From Anaerolineales bacterium UBA2232 (GTDB taxonomy: Bacteria > Chloroflexota > Anaerolineae > UBA2200): a stretch of DNA of 25,661 nucleotides. Below the pieces are notes generated by a model. It was not told where the DNA came from. It ran no database searches and saw only the letters and a list, made by a program, of their open reading frames with translations. Positions within the stretch are counted from its first letter, which is position 1; every line of letters begins with the position of its first letter. Position numbers and translations under genes: made by a program. The DNA lies in the NCBI GenBank assembly GCA_002348045.1, contig DDYO01000226.1:10896-36556 (forward strand), in the 5' to 3' direction. Below are positions 1-8,170 of the stretch, one piece after another.

Positions 1-890
1 GCATCCACAGCGCTGCCGGCCGATCCAGCACCAACCAGCATGTGCAATTCGTCGATGAATAGAATGCTGTTGCCCTTGCGGATTTCGTCAATGACCTTCT
101 TTACCCTCTCCTCAAACTGCCCTCTGTACATGGTGCCGGCGACCAGCGAGCCCACGTCCAGCTGTACAACCTTTTTGTCCAGGAGCCCGTCGGGTACCTC
201 GCCATCGACAATGCGCTGAGCAAGGCCTTCGACGATGGCCGTCTTACCCACCCCTGGCTCACCGATCAACGCGGGGTTATTCTTGGTGCGACGAGAAAGG
301 ATCTGTACGACTCGTTCGATCTCCTTCTGTCGGCCAATTACTGGATCAAGCTCACCCCGCCGTGCAGCCTGGGTCAAGTCAACGCCGAGCTGATCCACCA
401 GGGACGATGACTTGGTGGCCTCTTTGGCCGGCTGTGGCTGTGAGGCGCTGAGTTGCATCTGCTGCATCGCCTGCTGACGTACTTCTTCCAGATCCAGCCC
501 CAGAGTCTGGAGGATTCCCGCGGCAATGCCCTGCTTCTCCCGCACCAGACCGATGAGGAGATGCTCAGTGCCGATGTAGTAGTGTCCCAGGCGCCGTGCT
601 TCGTCCACGGCCAACTCCAGCACGCGCTTGGTGCGAGGAGCAAGCTCCAGATCGCCGGTCCCAATTCTGTCTTCTCGGCCGATGGCGTCCTCGACCATCT
701 TGCGCACCCGTTCCAGGGTGGCGCCCATGCTGGTGAGGACCTTGGCGGCGATTCCTTGTTCTTCGCGAATGAGGCCCAGCAACAGGTGCTCGGTGCCGAT
801 GTATCGGTGACCCAGGCGCTGAGCTTCATCCTGTGCCAGGCCCAGGGATTGACGCGACCTCTTTGTGAAACGGTCTAGCTTGTCTGACAT
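1..890 (-). CDS. clpC: ATP-dependent Clp protease ATPase subunit ClpC (N-terminal part, cut by window edge)
   Basis: AAA+ unfoldase that feeds proteins to the ClpP peptidase in the cytoplasm. The visible 296 residues start at ATG 890 and run off the left edge. Two Clp_N repeats are seen at about residues 1-70 and 80-145, each with the pattern [16 protein letters not shown] short Gln-rich linker follows, then the first AAA+ domain, with Walker A GEPGVGKT at about 210-217 and Walker [10 protein letters not shown] at about 275-283. The paired Clp_N repeats, and the absence of any ClpA- or ClpB-specific feature before the first ATPase domain, favour ClpC. The middle domain that separates ClpC from ClpB lies outside the window, so ClpB is not fully excluded. 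The gene is divergent from the membrane-protein pair to its right and has its own promoter about 170 nt upstream. Confidence 0.93.
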   Translation of the reverse strand, partial: MSDKLDRFTKRSRQSLGLAQDEAQRLGHRYIGTEHLLLGLIREEQGIAAKVLTSMGATLERVRKMVEDAIGREDRIGTGDLELAPRTKRVLELAVDEARRLGHYYIGTEHLLIGLVREKQGIAAGILQTLGLDLEEVRQQAMQQMQLSASQPQPAKEATKSSSLVDQLGVDLTQAARRGELDPVIGRQKEIERVVQILSRRTKNNPALIGEPGVGKTAIVEGLAQRIVDGEVPDGLLDKKVVQLDVGSLVAGTMYRGQFEERVKKVIDEIRKGNSILFIDELHMLVGAGSAGSAVD

Positions 891-1062
891 ATCACTTGCC
901 CTATTCTGGATTAGCGACGTCTCGAGGTCTCAGGGTGCCTCGATCCTCGTCGCATGATGGGGTGGAGGACTCCAAAAGACGCCGAATGCCTACCTAGAGG
1001 ACGACAGGTGCCATGCATGGGTTCCTGCTCATGGCGTAGACACAGCCATTACTACCGGCCCT

Positions 1063-1091
1063 ATTATACCCATGGCCGAGGCAGGCGACAA
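1063..1091 (-). promoter_or_regulatory. Predicted sigma70-type promoter of clpC
   Basis: Read on the minus strand, TTGTCG (1091-1086) and a perfect TATAAT (1068-1063) are separated by 17 nt. The start point would be near 1056, giving a leader of about 165 nt before the clpC ATG. No CIRCE element is seen, and only one CtsR-like heptad (GGTCAAA, 1097-1103, plus strand) lies next to it, so heat-shock control is not supported. Confidence 0.55.
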
Positions 1092-1115
1092 ACGCGGGTC
1101 AAAGCCAGAGCTGGT

Positions 1116-1144
1116 TTGTGGTCACAGTCATTTGTCGGTACAAT
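1116..1144 (+). promoter_or_regulatory. Possible promoter of the membrane-protein pair
   Basis: TTGTGG (1116-1121) and TACAAT (1139-1144) are separated by 17 nt. The -10 is good but the -35 matches only in its TTG. It places a start near 1151, just ahead of the Shine-Dalgarno-like AAGGGG (1152-1157), and so supports the TTG start at 1165 over the longer reading from 1072. Confidence 0.35.
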
Positions 1145-1164
1145 CCCCCGCGAAGGGGAAAGGC

Positions 1165-1821
1165 TTGCCATACCGCTTGTTTGAAGCTCTCAGAGCGCTG
1201 TCCATATCCCATACATACCAGTTGATTACCATCGTGCTCGCTTGCGGCATTGCGTTGTTCCTCGGGGGGAACAGGGTTTGGCAGGCGGGTGCGTTTGCCG
1301 CGCTGCGATTGGCCGTGATGACTCTGACTGCACCCCAGGCCGGAATCGCCCTGACTACCATCAGCCTGATCTCCTGGTCTGCCATGCTCGTGGTGATGGT
1401 GTTCAGCGCTGCGCGTGGCTGGTCCAAAGCTCAGCGGACAGCGTCTCAGGGCGGAACGGTCACGGGCTCTCCTCCCCTCATCGCCAGGGCACTGGCTGCC
1501 GCGGTAGCGGTTGTGGTCACTCATGGCTTGGTACAGCGCATCCATCCCACAACGATTCCTTACAGTATCGTTTGGATAGTTGTCTGGCTTCTGGTTAGCG
1601 GGGTTCTCTTGTGGGCGCTCTGGCGTAGTCCCCTGCAGGCCGGCTGGCTGACGTTGATGCTCTCGGACGTTGGCCGTTTGCTCTATGCATTGTGGCAGCC
1701 CAATGTTTGGGCGTGGGGACTGTGGAGTGTCTGTGATGTGCTGGTAGCCTGGATCGCGGTTTACTTGAGCGAGGTTGGTCAGTCGGCGACCGCTAGCTGC
1801 GCTCCGGGAGACGCAGAGTGA
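1165..1821 (+). CDS. Hypothetical multi-pass membrane protein
   Basis: About 218 residues if translation starts at TTG 1165, which has AAGGGG seven bases upstream. The frame is open back to 1072, so a 249-residue form is possible, but a predicted promoter would then lie inside the gene. About six hydrophobic segments are visible, for example around SHTYQLITIVLACGIALFLG, IALTTISLISWSAMLVVMV, ALAAAVAVVVTHGLV and SIVWIVVWLLVSGVLLWALW. No motif gives a firm family. The stop overlaps the GTG start of the next gene by four bases (GTGA), so the two are probably translationally coupled and may form one membrane complex. Because the partner looks like an antiporter-type complex I subunit, this could be a small HyfE/NuoK-like partner; that is speculation from context. 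Confidence 0.6.
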   Translation: MPYRLFEALRALSISHTYQLITIVLACGIALFLGGNRVWQAGAFAALRLAVMTLTAPQAGIALTTISLISWSAMLVVMVFSAARGWSKAQRTASQGGTVTGSPPLIARALAAAVAVVVTHGLVQRIHPTTIPYSIVWIVVWLLVSGVLLWALWRSPLQAGWLTLMLSDVGRLLYALWQPNVWAWGLWSVCDVLVAWIAVYLSEVGQSATASCAPGDAE

Positions 1822-3179
1822 ATCCGCTTGTGTTGAGCGCGCTGCCTCTAGCAGCCTCTGGCGTCATGTGCATCTTGGGACGACGACGCTGGCCAGTCTT
1901 GTTAGTAGCCGCTGTAACCCTGACCCTTTGTGCTGCTATGATTTGGCGGTGGGTAGCGATGGAGGATCGGTCCACCCTCTTTGGTCTGGAATGGGTGCTG
2001 GATACGGCGACGCGCTCACTGCTCGTGAGGATCTATGCCGGAACCTTGGTTCTGTTCGCGTGCGCCCAGCTTAGGCAGAACGTTCCCGCGTTCAGCGCCG
2101 CGGCGCTAGCAAGTGTTGGCGTCCTCACTGCGGCCCTCCTGGCGCGGCCTCTGTGGCTGGCTTCGTTGCTGCTCTCCTGTGGTGTGGTGCTGACTGCCGG
2201 GGTCGCTCGCCCACAAAAGGCTTCGGCTGCGCGCGGCGCTTCTGGGCTCCTCCTATGGAGCTCGTTGCCGATCCCCTTTGTCCTCGCTCTCTTTGCACTC
2301 CTTGAACACCACGCACTCTATCCTGACGATGCCCAGGCGGTGAATCTGGCCGGGCTGCTGAGCATCGTTCCAATGGTGTTGTGGCTGAACCTTTTCCCTG
2401 TCCAGGCCACGGTGCGGGCGTGGGCAGCGGATGGTGTGCCTTTGGGTCCAGTGCTGGCCTGGGTGGTGAGGGACGCAGTGGTGCTGTTCTGGGCACTTGG
2501 CCTTTGGCAGCAGCATCCGGAACTGTGCACGCCGACAGCTCTGGATTTGCTGGGTTTGGTTGGGTTGTTGACTGCCGTCGCGAGCGGTATCCTGGCGGGC
2601 GTCAGGCGAAGCCCTGGGTCTCTTCTGGCTTGCGCCATGGCTTGCCAGTTGGGGACAGCCGTGTCGGGCGCAGTCGCTGGCTCAGTGAATGGTTGGGAGG
2701 GGGTTCTAGCACTGCTCGCAGGCCGGTGGATAGCGGCGTGGCTGGCTGTGGCTGCGTTGACCGTGCTGGATGATCGCTGCAGCCCAGCTGGAGATGGGCA
2801 GATCAGTCGAACAACGAATTGGCCCCAATGGGCGGCCGTTGCTGGCTACAGCATCGCCATTCTCTCGCTTGCTGGCGCACTGCCTGGACCGGGTTTCTGC
2901 GGCCGGCAGCAAGTCTATTTGGCTCTGGGTGAGGGTTTCATGGCACTGCGAGTGCCGTGGGCACTGGCTTCCTTGGGCCTCGTGGTGGGCCTAGCACGGC
3001 TTCTCCCGTCACTGCTGGCTATCAAATCGCACGGACAGGGGCAGGTACGTGTCCGTCCATCGCTTTTCCTGCTCTGTGCCCTGTTGCTGCTATCTGGGTA
3101 CGTGGCCCTGCGCCCACTGCAAATCCTGAGTTGGATCCCGGTGGCACTGCATCCGCTTCCTCTCGGCCTGGTCCGTTGA
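1818..3179 (+). CDS. Degenerate NuoN/Mrp antiporter-like membrane protein
   Basis: 453 residues with a dozen or more hydrophobic segments and GTG start 1818. Two stretches recall the proton-translocating antiporter family (Proton_antipo_M: NuoL/M/N, MrpA/D). One is near residues 185-225, where LWLNLFPVQATVRAW sits where family members usually have a Lys followed by PFH-W. The other is near residues 355-370, where LAGALPGPGFCGRQQVY resembles the usual LAGIPP-GF-GK motif. The functional Lys and His are not seen, so proton translocation may be lost. No other complex I or hydrogenase subunit is nearby apart from the coupled membrane protein upstream. Assignment rests on pattern resemblance only. 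Confidence 0.6.
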   Translation: MNPLVLSALPLAASGVMCILGRRRWPVLLVAAVTLTLCAAMIWRWVAMEDRSTLFGLEWVLDTATRSLLVRIYAGTLVLFACAQLRQNVPAFSAAALASVGVLTAALLARPLWLASLLLSCGVVLTAGVARPQKASAARGASGLLLWSSLPIPFVLALFALLEHHALYPDDAQAVNLAGLLSIVPMVLWLNLFPVQATVRAWAADGVPLGPVLAWVVRDAVVLFWALGLWQQHPELCTPTALDLLGLVGLLTAVASGILAGVRRSPGSLLACAMACQLGTAVSGAVAGSVNGWEGVLALLAGRWIAAWLAVAALTVLDDRCSPAGDGQISRTTNWPQWAAVAGYSIAILSLAGALPGPGFCGRQQVYLALGEGFMALRVPWALASLGLVVGLARLLPSLLAIKSHGQGQVRVRPSLFLLCALLLLSGYVALRPLQILSWIPVALHPLPLGLVR

Positions 3180-3204
3180 CATTGCCCAACGGCTGCCCTA
3201 TAAT
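3176..3204 (+). promoter_or_regulatory. Consensus sigma70 promoter of ftsK
   Basis: Perfect TTGACA (3176-3181) and perfect TATAAT (3199-3204) with the ideal 17-nt spacer. The -35 box overlaps the stop codon of the upstream membrane protein. A start near 3211 would leave a leader of about 80 nt before GTG 3291. This is the best sigma70 promoter in the window. Confidence 0.8.
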
Positions 3205-3290
3205 GGCCGCAAAGGGGAGAGTCGGGCCTGGATCGGACGAGCAGCTTGATGGCTTGCCGGGGCTGGCTCTCCGGAAAGGGATGCGGGGCG

Positions 3291-5480
3291 GTGTCAACTC
3301 ACAAAGATCGGGGCAGGAGAGCACCAGAGCCGGTGCAGGTTGACCTGAACCGTTCTGTGCAGCGCGACATCGCTGGCCTCATCCTGATGGTAGCGGGAGT
3401 TATGACCATCCTGACTGGATGGTCGGTTGTCGCCGGACCCCTGGGTGCTGGATGGGCCGGCCTCGTGCGGCGAGTATTCGGTTGGGGTCTCTACCCCGTA
3501 GCTGCCGCACTTGTCGTTCTGGGCTTAGTGGTGATCTGGGAACCCTTGGGCCAGCGCTTGGTCAGTTTGACCAGGCAGATCGTTGGCCTCGAGGTGGTCT
3601 TCCTGGCTCTGCTAGGGCTCACACACGCCCTGATCAACCCCGAGGTGGCCTTCCAAGTAGCTGAGGGTGGCAGTGGTGGAGGCTACATTGGCTGGGCAAT
3701 CAGCCATATCCTGGCTGCGGCCATTGGGCGTCCGCTGTCCATCATCCTCCTTGTCGTAGCGGCAGGTGCTGGGGCGGCGTTGCTCACTGGGTTGGACTGG
3801 CATCAGTTTCGCGATTGGATGTTCCGACTACGATCATGGCTCGAACGCCCGCAGCTGCCTTCTGAGCTGCCGCTTTCCCCTTCAGAACCCAAGGAAACGC
3901 TCGCCCCGGTTGGACGCGAAAGGAAAGGGCACCGGCGTACGGCCGCCGATCCAGACCGGCGTCCCGCGCCGGTCGAAACCCTTGCTCCGCGGCCGCGAAG
4001 GAAGGCGCGAGATCGGCGTTTGCCACCCCTGGACCTCCTGGAGGCTGAGGCTCAAGGTATCTACAGCGAAGCCGATGTGGAGTTTCGAAAGCAAGTGATT
4101 GAGGAGACCCTAGCGAGCTTTGGCGTGCCAGCCAGTGTGGTGGAGATACGCCGGGGTCCCACTGTAACGCAATTCGGGGTCGAGCCCGGTTTCCTGGAGT
4201 TCAGCTCCTCAGATGGTGACAAGCGGCTGCGCAAAGTCCGTGTCAGCAAAATCATGTCCTTGCAGGATGACCTTTCCTTGGCGCTGGCGGCGTCACCGTT
4301 GCGCATTGAAGCTCCCGTGCCCGGCCGGTCTGTGGTTGGCATCGAGGTGCCCAACATCAAGCCTTCCCTCGTGCGGCTACGAAGCGTTGTCGAATCTCCT
4401 AGCTTCTCGAGGATGGACTCCCGATTGCGGGTTGCGTTGGGAAAAGACGTGGCAGGGCAACCCATGGTTGCTGATCTGGCCCAGATGCCCCACGTGCTGA
4501 TCGCTGGAGCCACTGGTTCCGGAAAATCCGTGTGCATTAACGCCTTTGTCGCCTGTCTACTGCTGGAAAACACCCCTGATGACGTTCGAATGCTGATGAT
4601 TGACCCCAAGATGGTCGAGCTAACCATCTTCAACGGCATTCCCCACCTTCTTGCGCCTGTCATCACCAAAGTCGAAGAAGCTGTTCGCGCTCTCTTGTGG
4701 GTGACGAAACAGATGGACGAGCGTTTCCGCCTGTTTGCCCGTCGGGCGGTGCGTGACATCGAGCGATACAACAAGCTGGCGGATAACTCGGGTGATGAGC
4801 GACTGCCGCGCCTGGTGGTGCTGATTGACGAGCTGGCAGACCTGATGATGACCGCGCCCGACGAGATTGAGCGCTCCATCTGCCGAATCGCCCAGATGGC
4901 TCGGGCCACAGGGATTCATCTGGTCATCGCTACCCAACGGCCATCGGTAGACGTGGTCACCGGGCTGATCAAGGCCAACTTTCCGGCTCGGATAAGCTTT
5001 GCTGTGACGTCGCAGGTGGATTCGCGGGTGATTCTGGACACCATGGGCGCAGAGAAACTCTTGAGTCGCGGTGACATGCTGTATATGGCGCCGGACTCTA
5101 GCAAGCTCGTGCGCCTCCAGGGTTGCTTCGTGTCGGATGTGGAGGCCCAGCGCTTGGCAGATTTCTGGCGGGAGAAGGTTGACTGGATGGCGCCAGAATC
5201 AGAAAGTGGGGTGGTTCCGTGGCAGGGCATGGACGAGGAAAACGAAGGGTCCGATGACCTGCTTGATGAAGCCATTGCTCTGGCGCAGGGCCGACAGACC
5301 CTTTCGACGTCATTCATCCAACGCCGCCTGCGGGTTGGCTATCCTCGAGCCGCTCATCTCATGGATATCCTGGAGTCGCGCGGGATCGTGGGACCAGCTG
5401 AAAACGCCGGTCGGTCGCGAGAAGTTCTCCTCGGCGAGGAGGATGCTGGCGGCGCAAGTGCTGGGGGGATGGAGGGGTAG
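3291..5480 (+). CDS. ftsK: DNA translocase FtsK/SpoIIIE
   Basis: Membrane-anchored hexameric motor that pumps DNA through the closing division septum toward dif. With GTG 3291 (GGAAAGG 11 bases upstream) it has 729 residues; an in-frame TTG/ATG at 3246/3249 would add 15. About four membrane segments fill residues 25-160, followed by a short basic, Pro-rich linker, much shorter than that of E. coli FtsK. The alpha and beta motor domains follow, with Walker A GATGSGKS at about 406-413, Walker B VVLIDELADLMM near 510 and the conserved ATQRPSVDVVTGLIKANFP stretch. The C-terminal winged-helix gamma domain, which reads polar DNA motifs, is present (TSFIQRRLRVGYPRAAHLMD). The gene appears complete and has its own consensus promoter. 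Confidence 0.96.
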   Translation: MSTHKDRGRRAPEPVQVDLNRSVQRDIAGLILMVAGVMTILTGWSVVAGPLGAGWAGLVRRVFGWGLYPVAAALVVLGLVVIWEPLGQRLVSLTRQIVGLEVVFLALLGLTHALINPEVAFQVAEGGSGGGYIGWAISHILAAAIGRPLSIILLVVAAGAGAALLTGLDWHQFRDWMFRLRSWLERPQLPSELPLSPSEPKETLAPVGRERKGHRRTAADPDRRPAPVETLAPRPRRKARDRRLPPLDLLEAEAQGIYSEADVEFRKQVIEETLASFGVPASVVEIRRGPTVTQFGVEPGFLEFSSSDGDKRLRKVRVSKIMSLQDDLSLALAASPLRIEAPVPGRSVVGIEVPNIKPSLVRLRSVVESPSFSRMDSRLRVALGKDVAGQPMVADLAQMPHVLIAGATGSGKSVCINAFVACLLLENTPDDVRMLMIDPKMVELTIFNGIPHLLAPVITKVEEAVRALLWVTKQMDERFRLFARRAVRDIERYNKLADNSGDERLPRLVVLIDELADLMMTAPDEIERSICRIAQMARATGIHLVIATQRPSVDVVTGLIKANFPARISFAVTSQVDSRVILDTMGAEKLLSRGDMLYMAPDSSKLVRLQGCFVSDVEAQRLADFWREKVDWMAPESESGVVPWQGMDEENEGSDDLLDEAIALAQGRQTLSTSFIQRRLRVGYPRAAHLMDILESRGIVGPAENAGRSREVLLGEEDAGGASAGGMEG

Positions 5481-5531
5481 TTGCAGATCCGTGCCGGCTG
5501 TGAGAAGGTGCAACTGAGGAACGTCATCGAT

Positions 5532-5562
5532 TTGCCAAGATGAAACGGTTTTGTGTTATAAT
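5532..5562 (+). promoter_or_regulatory. Predicted promoter of the yebC-ruvC-ruvA operon
   Basis: TATAAT at 5557-5562 is perfect and is preceded by a TGT stretch. The best -35 is TTGCCA (5532-5537) with a long 19-nt spacer. A start near 5569 leaves about 40 nt before the yebC ATG. Confidence 0.5.
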
Positions 5563-5610
5563 GGGGAGCTAGCTCAGGAAGCTGTCGAAGGATTGGGAGG
5601 TGCATGAGGT

Positions 5611-6363
5611 ATGTCTGGTCATTCCCATTGGGCAACCATCAAGCGTCAAAAAGGTACCGCGGACGCCAAGAGAGGTCAGTTATTCACCAAGCTTGGTCGT
5701 GAGATCGAGATCGCTGCTCGTGAGGGCGGTGCTGATCTGACGTCTAATTTTCGTTTGCGCCTGTGTGTCGACAAGGCCAGACAGGCCGCCATGCCGAAAG
5801 AGAACATTGAGCGCGCCATCCTGCGCGGAACGGGCCAGCTCAAAGGCGAATCGATCGAGCAGGTGAGCTACGAAGGATACGGGCCACAAGGTACCGCAGT
5901 CATCGTTGAAGTCATGACCGATAACCGCAACCGAGCGGTCTCCGAGGTGCGGCGCGTCTTTTCTCGGCACGGTGGCAATCTGGGTGAGTCCGGTAGTGTC
6001 TCGTGGATGTTCGAGCGCAAAGGATACATAAGCATCACCCCTGAGAATGGCGATTCAGACGAATTGGCGCTGATGGCCATCGACGCTGGCGCCGACGATG
6101 TCAAAACAGCGGAGGATCTGGTAGAGGTCTATACCAAGGTCGAAGAACTGCAGCAGATCAAAGGTGCGCTGGAAGCGAGCAATATCACGTTTGATAGTGC
6201 TGAGCTGGCCTGGGTACCCAAGACCATGCTTCAATTGGATAACAGGGCTACTGTGCAGAACCTCAAGCTCATCGATGATCTGGAAGAGTTGGATGATGTC
6301 CAGCAGGTGTTTACCAACTTGGACATCACCGATGAGGCGCTGGCAGCCTACGAAAATGAGTAA
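5611..6363 (+). CDS. yebC: YebC/PmpR-family regulatory protein
   Basis: 250 residues, the usual family length. It opens with the hallmark MSGHSHWATIKRQKGTADAK and continues with LFTKLGREIEIAAREGG and the family pattern around NIERAI-RG-G. The family is described as a DNA-binding regulator, including of ruv genes in some bacteria, and more recently as a translation factor that helps ribosomes through proline-rich stretches. Start ATG 5611 has an excellent Shine-Dalgarno GGGAGGTG eight bases upstream. It heads an apparent operon with ruvC, 20 bases downstream, and ruvA. The yebC-ruvC-ruvA order is common in bacteria, which supports all three assignments. Confidence 0.96.
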   Translation: MSGHSHWATIKRQKGTADAKRGQLFTKLGREIEIAAREGGADLTSNFRLRLCVDKARQAAMPKENIERAILRGTGQLKGESIEQVSYEGYGPQGTAVIVEVMTDNRNRAVSEVRRVFSRHGGNLGESGSVSWMFERKGYISITPENGDSDELALMAIDAGADDVKTAEDLVEVYTKVEELQQIKGALEASNITFDSAELAWVPKTMLQLDNRATVQNLKLIDDLEELDDVQQVFTNLDITDEALAAYENE

Positions 6364-6383
6364 TAGGTGAATCACATCGCGGG

Positions 6384-6911
6384 ATGAGGCCTCCGTTTCT
6401 GGTCCTGGGTGTTGATCCTGGCACGGCCATCACGGGCTACGGAGTTGTACGGGTGGATCAAGCCGTGACGGTCGTTTCCTATGGCGCAATTCGAACTCCA
6501 TCCAACCTATCTCTGGCCGAGCGCCTGCAACTGATTCACGGCGAGTTGTCTGCAATCATCGAGCATTATCATCCCGCCGAAGCATCCGTAGAAGAGTTGT
6601 TCTTTGCTAGAAATGCACGGACCGCGCTGGCCGTGGGGCATGCTCGGGGAGTGATCTTATTCGCCCTCGCCCAGGCTGGTGTTGGCGTCTTCGAGTACAC
6701 CCCACTGCAGGTCAAACAGGCCATCACCGGCTACGGGCGCGCCACCAAGGAACAAATGCAGGAAATGGTGCGTCTCTTGCTTGGACTGGAGGTGGTTCCC
6801 CAGCCCGATGATGTGGCCGACGCTCTGGCTGTGGCAGTCTGTCATGCCCATACGTCACCCATGAGACTGCGTTTGGCCGATGCCGTCTCTGGAATAGGAG
6901 ACAGACGTTGA
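6384..6911 (+). CDS. ruvC: Crossover junction endodeoxyribonuclease RuvC
   Basis: Dimeric nuclease that resolves Holliday junctions with RuvAB in the cytoplasm. It has 175 residues, typical for the family. The acidic active site is visible: D11 in LGVDPGTAITGYG, E70 in SVEELFFARN, and D143/D146 in PDDVADALAVAVCHAH. The RuvC core motif YTPLQVKQAITGYGRATKEQM is intact. Start ATG 6384 lies 20 bases after yebC, without a strong independent Shine-Dalgarno site. Its stop overlaps the ruvA start. Confidence 0.96.
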   Translation: MRPPFLVLGVDPGTAITGYGVVRVDQAVTVVSYGAIRTPSNLSLAERLQLIHGELSAIIEHYHPAEASVEELFFARNARTALAVGHARGVILFALAQAGVGVFEYTPLQVKQAITGYGRATKEQMQEMVRLLLGLEVVPQPDDVADALAVAVCHAHTSPMRLRLADAVSGIGDRR

Positions 6912-7489
6912 TCGCGTCGCTGCAGGGACGGCTCGCCGCCAAAGGTGAGGGCTCGGTGATTGTCGATGTGGCTGGTGTGGGGTTCCGGGTCTTTGTGCCG
7001 ACCACATGGTTAGATCGTGAGCCACAAATCGGTCACGATACCCACCTGTTCACGCACCTTCACGTTCGCGAGAACGAGCTTGCGCTGTACGGCTTTGGTA
7101 CGGTGGATGAGTTGCATCTGTTCGAGATACTGCTGGGCCTGTCTGGCATTGGGCCCAAGAGCGCCCTAAAAATCCTCTCGTCGGTATCCGGAGAGGTGCT
7201 CCAGGACTTGACCTCCCGTGGCGATGTTCTGGCCCTGGCCCGGATCCCCGGCATCGGGAAGAGAACGGCCGAGCGACTCATGCCCTACTTGAAGGACAGG
7301 TTCGGAATGGCGACAGAACTAGCGTCGTATCCCACGTTCTCTCACGCTGACTCCGAAGTCATGGCAGCTTTGACCTCTCTTGGGTACAGCGTCATGGAGG
7401 CCCAGACAGCGGTTCGCTCGTTGCCCAAGGACCCCCTGGCTCTGGAGGAGCGTATCCGCCTGGCATTGCAGTATTTTGTCAGGGACTGA
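6908..7489 (+). CDS. ruvA: Holliday junction branch migration protein RuvA
   Basis: Tetrameric junction-binding subunit that loads the RuvB motor. It has 193 residues. The OB-fold N-terminal domain (MIASLQGRLAAKGEGSVIVD) is followed by two helix-hairpin-helix motifs, LSGIGPKSALKIL at about 78-90 and IPGIGKRTAERL at about 113-124. A small C-terminal RuvB-contacting domain (about 147-190, AALTSLGYSVMEAQTAVRSL) completes the protein. The start is TTG 6908, overlapping the ruvC TGA in TTGA and preceded by AGGAG (6896-6900). The usual partner ruvB does not follow; the next gene is a CvpA-family gene. Confidence 0.95.
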   Translation: MIASLQGRLAAKGEGSVIVDVAGVGFRVFVPTTWLDREPQIGHDTHLFTHLHVRENELALYGFGTVDELHLFEILLGLSGIGPKSALKILSSVSGEVLQDLTSRGDVLALARIPGIGKRTAERLMPYLKDRFGMATELASYPTFSHADSEVMAALTSLGYSVMEAQTAVRSLPKDPLALEERIRLALQYFVRD

Positions 7490-7507
7490 ACGGAAAAGAA
7501 GGTGACG

Positions 7508-7999
7508 ATGAACTGGGTTGACATGCTGATCCTTGTCGTCCTTTCTGTCTCGGCGTTTTCCAGCCTGCGGGCAGGCTTTCTGAGACAGACGTTTGCCATC
7601 CTGGGATTCATTGTCGGCGTCTATTCGGCCCTCAGCTACCATCTTCGTCTGGCTCAGATGTTGCAGGATGCTGTTCCGCAGGCCACTTTGGCCAAGGCGG
7701 TAGCTTTTGTGCTGATCCTGGTTCTCGTATGGGTCGCGTCTGCCATACTGGCCGCCCTGGCCTGTCAGGTGCTGAGCGCGGCGGGGCTGGCATGGGCAGA
7801 CCGATTATTCGGCATGTTGCTGGGCCTGGGTGTTGGCCTCTTTATCGTCATCAGTCTCCTGATGCTCATGGCCCGCATCCCCATCGCCGCCATCAGCGGA
7901 TCGCTGGAGCATTCCACGCTGGCGCCGCTCATTTTGCAGCTCCTGCCACACCTGACCCAGCTGTTTCCCAGCAATCTCCGGCTCTTCAAGATGCTCTAA
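7508..7999 (+). CDS. CvpA-family integral membrane protein
   Basis: 163 residues with four predicted membrane segments and the CvpA-family pattern: an N-terminal MNWVDMLILVVLSVSAFSSL, then a G-F-R-(Q/G)-(T/L) turn (GFLRQTFAILGFIVG), and a Gly-rich third helix (DRLFGMLLGLGVGLF). Family members are linked to colicin V export or envelope stress, but the molecular role is unsettled. ATG 7508 is preferred over GTG 7502 because the GTG lies inside the AAGGTG Shine-Dalgarno site. It starts 18 bases after ruvA, so it probably belongs to the same transcript. Confidence 0.82.
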   Translation: MNWVDMLILVVLSVSAFSSLRAGFLRQTFAILGFIVGVYSALSYHLRLAQMLQDAVPQATLAKAVAFVLILVLVWVASAILAALACQVLSAAGLAWADRLFGMLLGLGVGLFIVISLLMLMARIPIAAISGSLEHSTLAPLILQLLPHLTQLFPSNLRLFKML

Positions 8000-8000
8000 G

Positions 8001-8022
8001 AGCAGTGTCCTGTGGAACTGCT
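8001..8022 (+). terminator. Weak hairpin after the CvpA-family gene
   Basis: AGCAGT (8001-8006) pairs with ACTGCT (8017-8022), with an inner TCC/GGA extension and one bulged G. It begins one base after the stop codon. There is no U-tract, so intrinsic termination would be weak. The remaining 148 bases to the next gene show no clear promoter. Confidence 0.25.
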
Positions 8023-8170
8023 GGCCAAGCCGAGCGCGGGCGGGGCACAGGCGACGTCAGGCGGTAACTCGGGCCGATCTCCTAGAAGCAGCTGTTCTTG
8101 GAGTGCCTGTCTGGCACGAATGACTGCGCTTACAGTTCGGACCGAATCTCACCAATCCCGGAGCGATGCC

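Noticed and set aside
1097..1103. GGTCAAA, a possible CtsR operator half-site near the clpC promoter
   Set aside because: CtsR needs two direct heptads with a 3-base gap; only one is present and it is on the far side of the -35.
4061..4909. 282-aa open frame on the minus strand inside ftsK
   Set aside because: It is antisense to the conserved FtsK motor core, whose Walker motifs explain the sequence; no start signal or recognisable motif.
5479..5515. AGTTGCA/TGCAACT inverted repeat after ftsK
   Set aside because: Seven base pairs around a 23-base loop and no U-tract; too weak to call a terminator.
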